From positions 1 to 26,238 of the forward strand of contig CAZTGD010000028.1 of NCBI GenBank assembly GCA_964613055.1: a DNA stretch of 26,238 nucleotides, given 5' to 3'. The notes beneath the pieces are model-generated. The model was not told the origin of the DNA and ran no database searches. It saw only the letters and a list, made by a program, of their open reading frames with translations. Source of the DNA: JAXGMQ01 sp964613055. GTDB lineage: Bacteria; Caldisericota; Caldisericia; JAAYUI01. The position numbers and the translations under genes are program-made. Shown in pieces: positions 25,492 to 26,238 of this stretch. The stretch's first letter is position 1. Each line of letters starts with the position of its first letter.

Positions 25492-25531
25492 GTACTCAGC
25501 AATATAGATTCACTATAATAATTTATTAAAA

Positions 25532-26080
25532 TTAAATGTAATCGGGACCATTTTCTAATACAATTTTATCATCTGGATTGATAGTATTATATATCTCTCT
25601 CAGTTTTTCGGCATCTCTGATATCTTTTTTATTGATTAAATTAAAATATTTCTTCCAATCCTCAATACAAATGGCGTTTTCTTTCTTTTGGTATTCATAT
25701 ATAATATCGACTAGATCCACAAAAACGAATGAATTTCTAATCCCATTATGCTTATATCTCAAACTGAATAGTTTTGACAATATGTCACGATCATAATGTG
25801 GTAACAGCGTTGTATCCATAAGTATTTTACATATATTGTTTACATTGTTATATGAATTGCAATATGTATTATCTGTATTTGCCATAAAATCAAGTATTTC
25901 TTTTATCAAGTCTATTTTATTACTGCTGTTTTTTATATTCATTAATGTTATATTTTTATTAATTTTATTCTTCTTAAGGCATTTAATCACATGTTTTGTA
26001 ATGTCTCTTCCTTTCTTAATGACTCTTATTACTTGATCAATATCATTAATATTACATCGATCGTTCTCATCTATAATCAC
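25532..26080 (-). CDS. Unrecognised protein in AT-rich segment
   Basis: 182 aa from a GTG at 26080, very rich in Ile, Asn, Lys and Asp and mostly predicted helical (IDQVIRVIKKGRDITKHVIK, IRDAEKLREIYNTI). There is no signal peptide, membrane helix or motif I recognise. The codons are far more A/T-rich than the neighbouring ruvC and yebC. The same frame stays open upstream to a TAG at 26189-26191 (another 36 codons, with protein-like stretches such as VFCQFGSNDILNN), but without any ATG, GTG or TTG. The gene may therefore be 5'-truncated or begin at a weak GTG. It converges on ruvC with a 40-base gap. Horizontal origin is likely from composition. Confidence 0.55.
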   Translation of the reverse strand: MIIDENDRCNINDIDQVIRVIKKGRDITKHVIKCLKKNKINKNITLMNIKNSSNKIDLIKEILDFMANTDNTYCNSYNNVNNICKILMDTTLLPHYDRDILSKLFSLRYKHNGIRNSFVFVDLVDIIYEYQKKENAICIEDWKKYFNLINKKDIRDAEKLREIYNTINPDDKIVLENGPDYI

Positions 26081-26238
26081 TTTCTCAATAAATATACCTA
26101 TTTTTGATGTATTAATATTATTTAGAATATCATTACTCCCAAATTGACAAAATACTTTTGTGGACTGTCTACAATAAAAAATATGGGGCTAGACTACTTT
26201 AGAGGTCTGCTCCTCAACTCCAACAGGAGTGTATCATA

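Noticed and set aside
26170..26238. Insertion-sequence end or transposase tail at the right edge
   Set aside because: A minus-strand reading ends at the TAG at 26189 and a five-base hairpin (ACTCC/GGAGT) is present, but the piece is too short to name an IS family.
1..26238. tRNA, rRNA or CRISPR array
   Set aside because: No cloverleaf-like T-arm motif outside coding sequence, no rRNA-like stretch and no regularly spaced direct repeats were found by reading.

Overview
The window is bacterial chromosomal DNA with mostly intact core genes. These include etfBA, a glutamate dehydrogenase, dnaB, an ECF-type sigma factor, pdxST, yebC and ruvC, mixed with lineage-specific exported proteins. I cannot place the phylum. 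The useful clues are: exported proteins ending in the stalk domain (copper-amine-oxidase N-terminal-like), lipoproteins with normal lipoboxes, Shine-Dalgarno starts alongside several starts that look leaderless, and amino-acid-fermentation-type enzymes (ETF, GDH). This would fit an anaerobic, poorly characterised lineage, but that is inference. No rRNA, tRNA, CRISPR array or complete transposase was seen.

Left part (1-8630). An exported repeat/propeller-like protein with a C-terminal stalk domain runs off the left edge on the minus strand. Next to it lies a broken XRE-type regulator with a well-preserved promoter. Then come etfB-etfA (minus) and, divergently, gdhA (plus) with a clean terminator. 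A strong 19-bp dyad sits between the divergent pair. A 776-aa PEP/pyruvate-binding (PPDK N-terminal-like) protein follows. After it comes about 0.9 kb that looks like a decayed gene, readable only by switching frames.

Middle (8631-13000). All on the minus strand: dnaB, then a compact four-gene unit of sigma factor, small single-TM protein, Yip1-like membrane protein and membrane-anchored propeller-like protein. The members of this unit overlap at each junction. The sigma gene has a GAAC-N16-CGTC type promoter, suggesting ECF autoregulation. The small TM protein takes the place of an anti-sigma factor but lacks a zinc-binding motif.

Right part (13000-26238). All on the plus strand except the last gene. 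First is an operon of SAM methyltransferase, secreted DUF4091/glycoside-hydrolase-like protein with a stalk domain, and a large cytoplasmic hybrid histidine kinase (GAF/PAS/GAF/PAS-HisKA-HATPase-pseudo-receiver-REC-Hpt). A 125-bp MITE-like inverted repeat lies in the following gap. Then come two tandem paralogous lipoproteins, and the pdxS-pdxT-yebC-ruvC operon (vitamin B6 synthesis, translation/transcription factor, Holliday junction resolvase). After ruvC, where ruvA often follows, the sequence changes to a conspicuously AT-rich segment. It carries an unrecognised minus-strand gene and probably represents acquired DNA.
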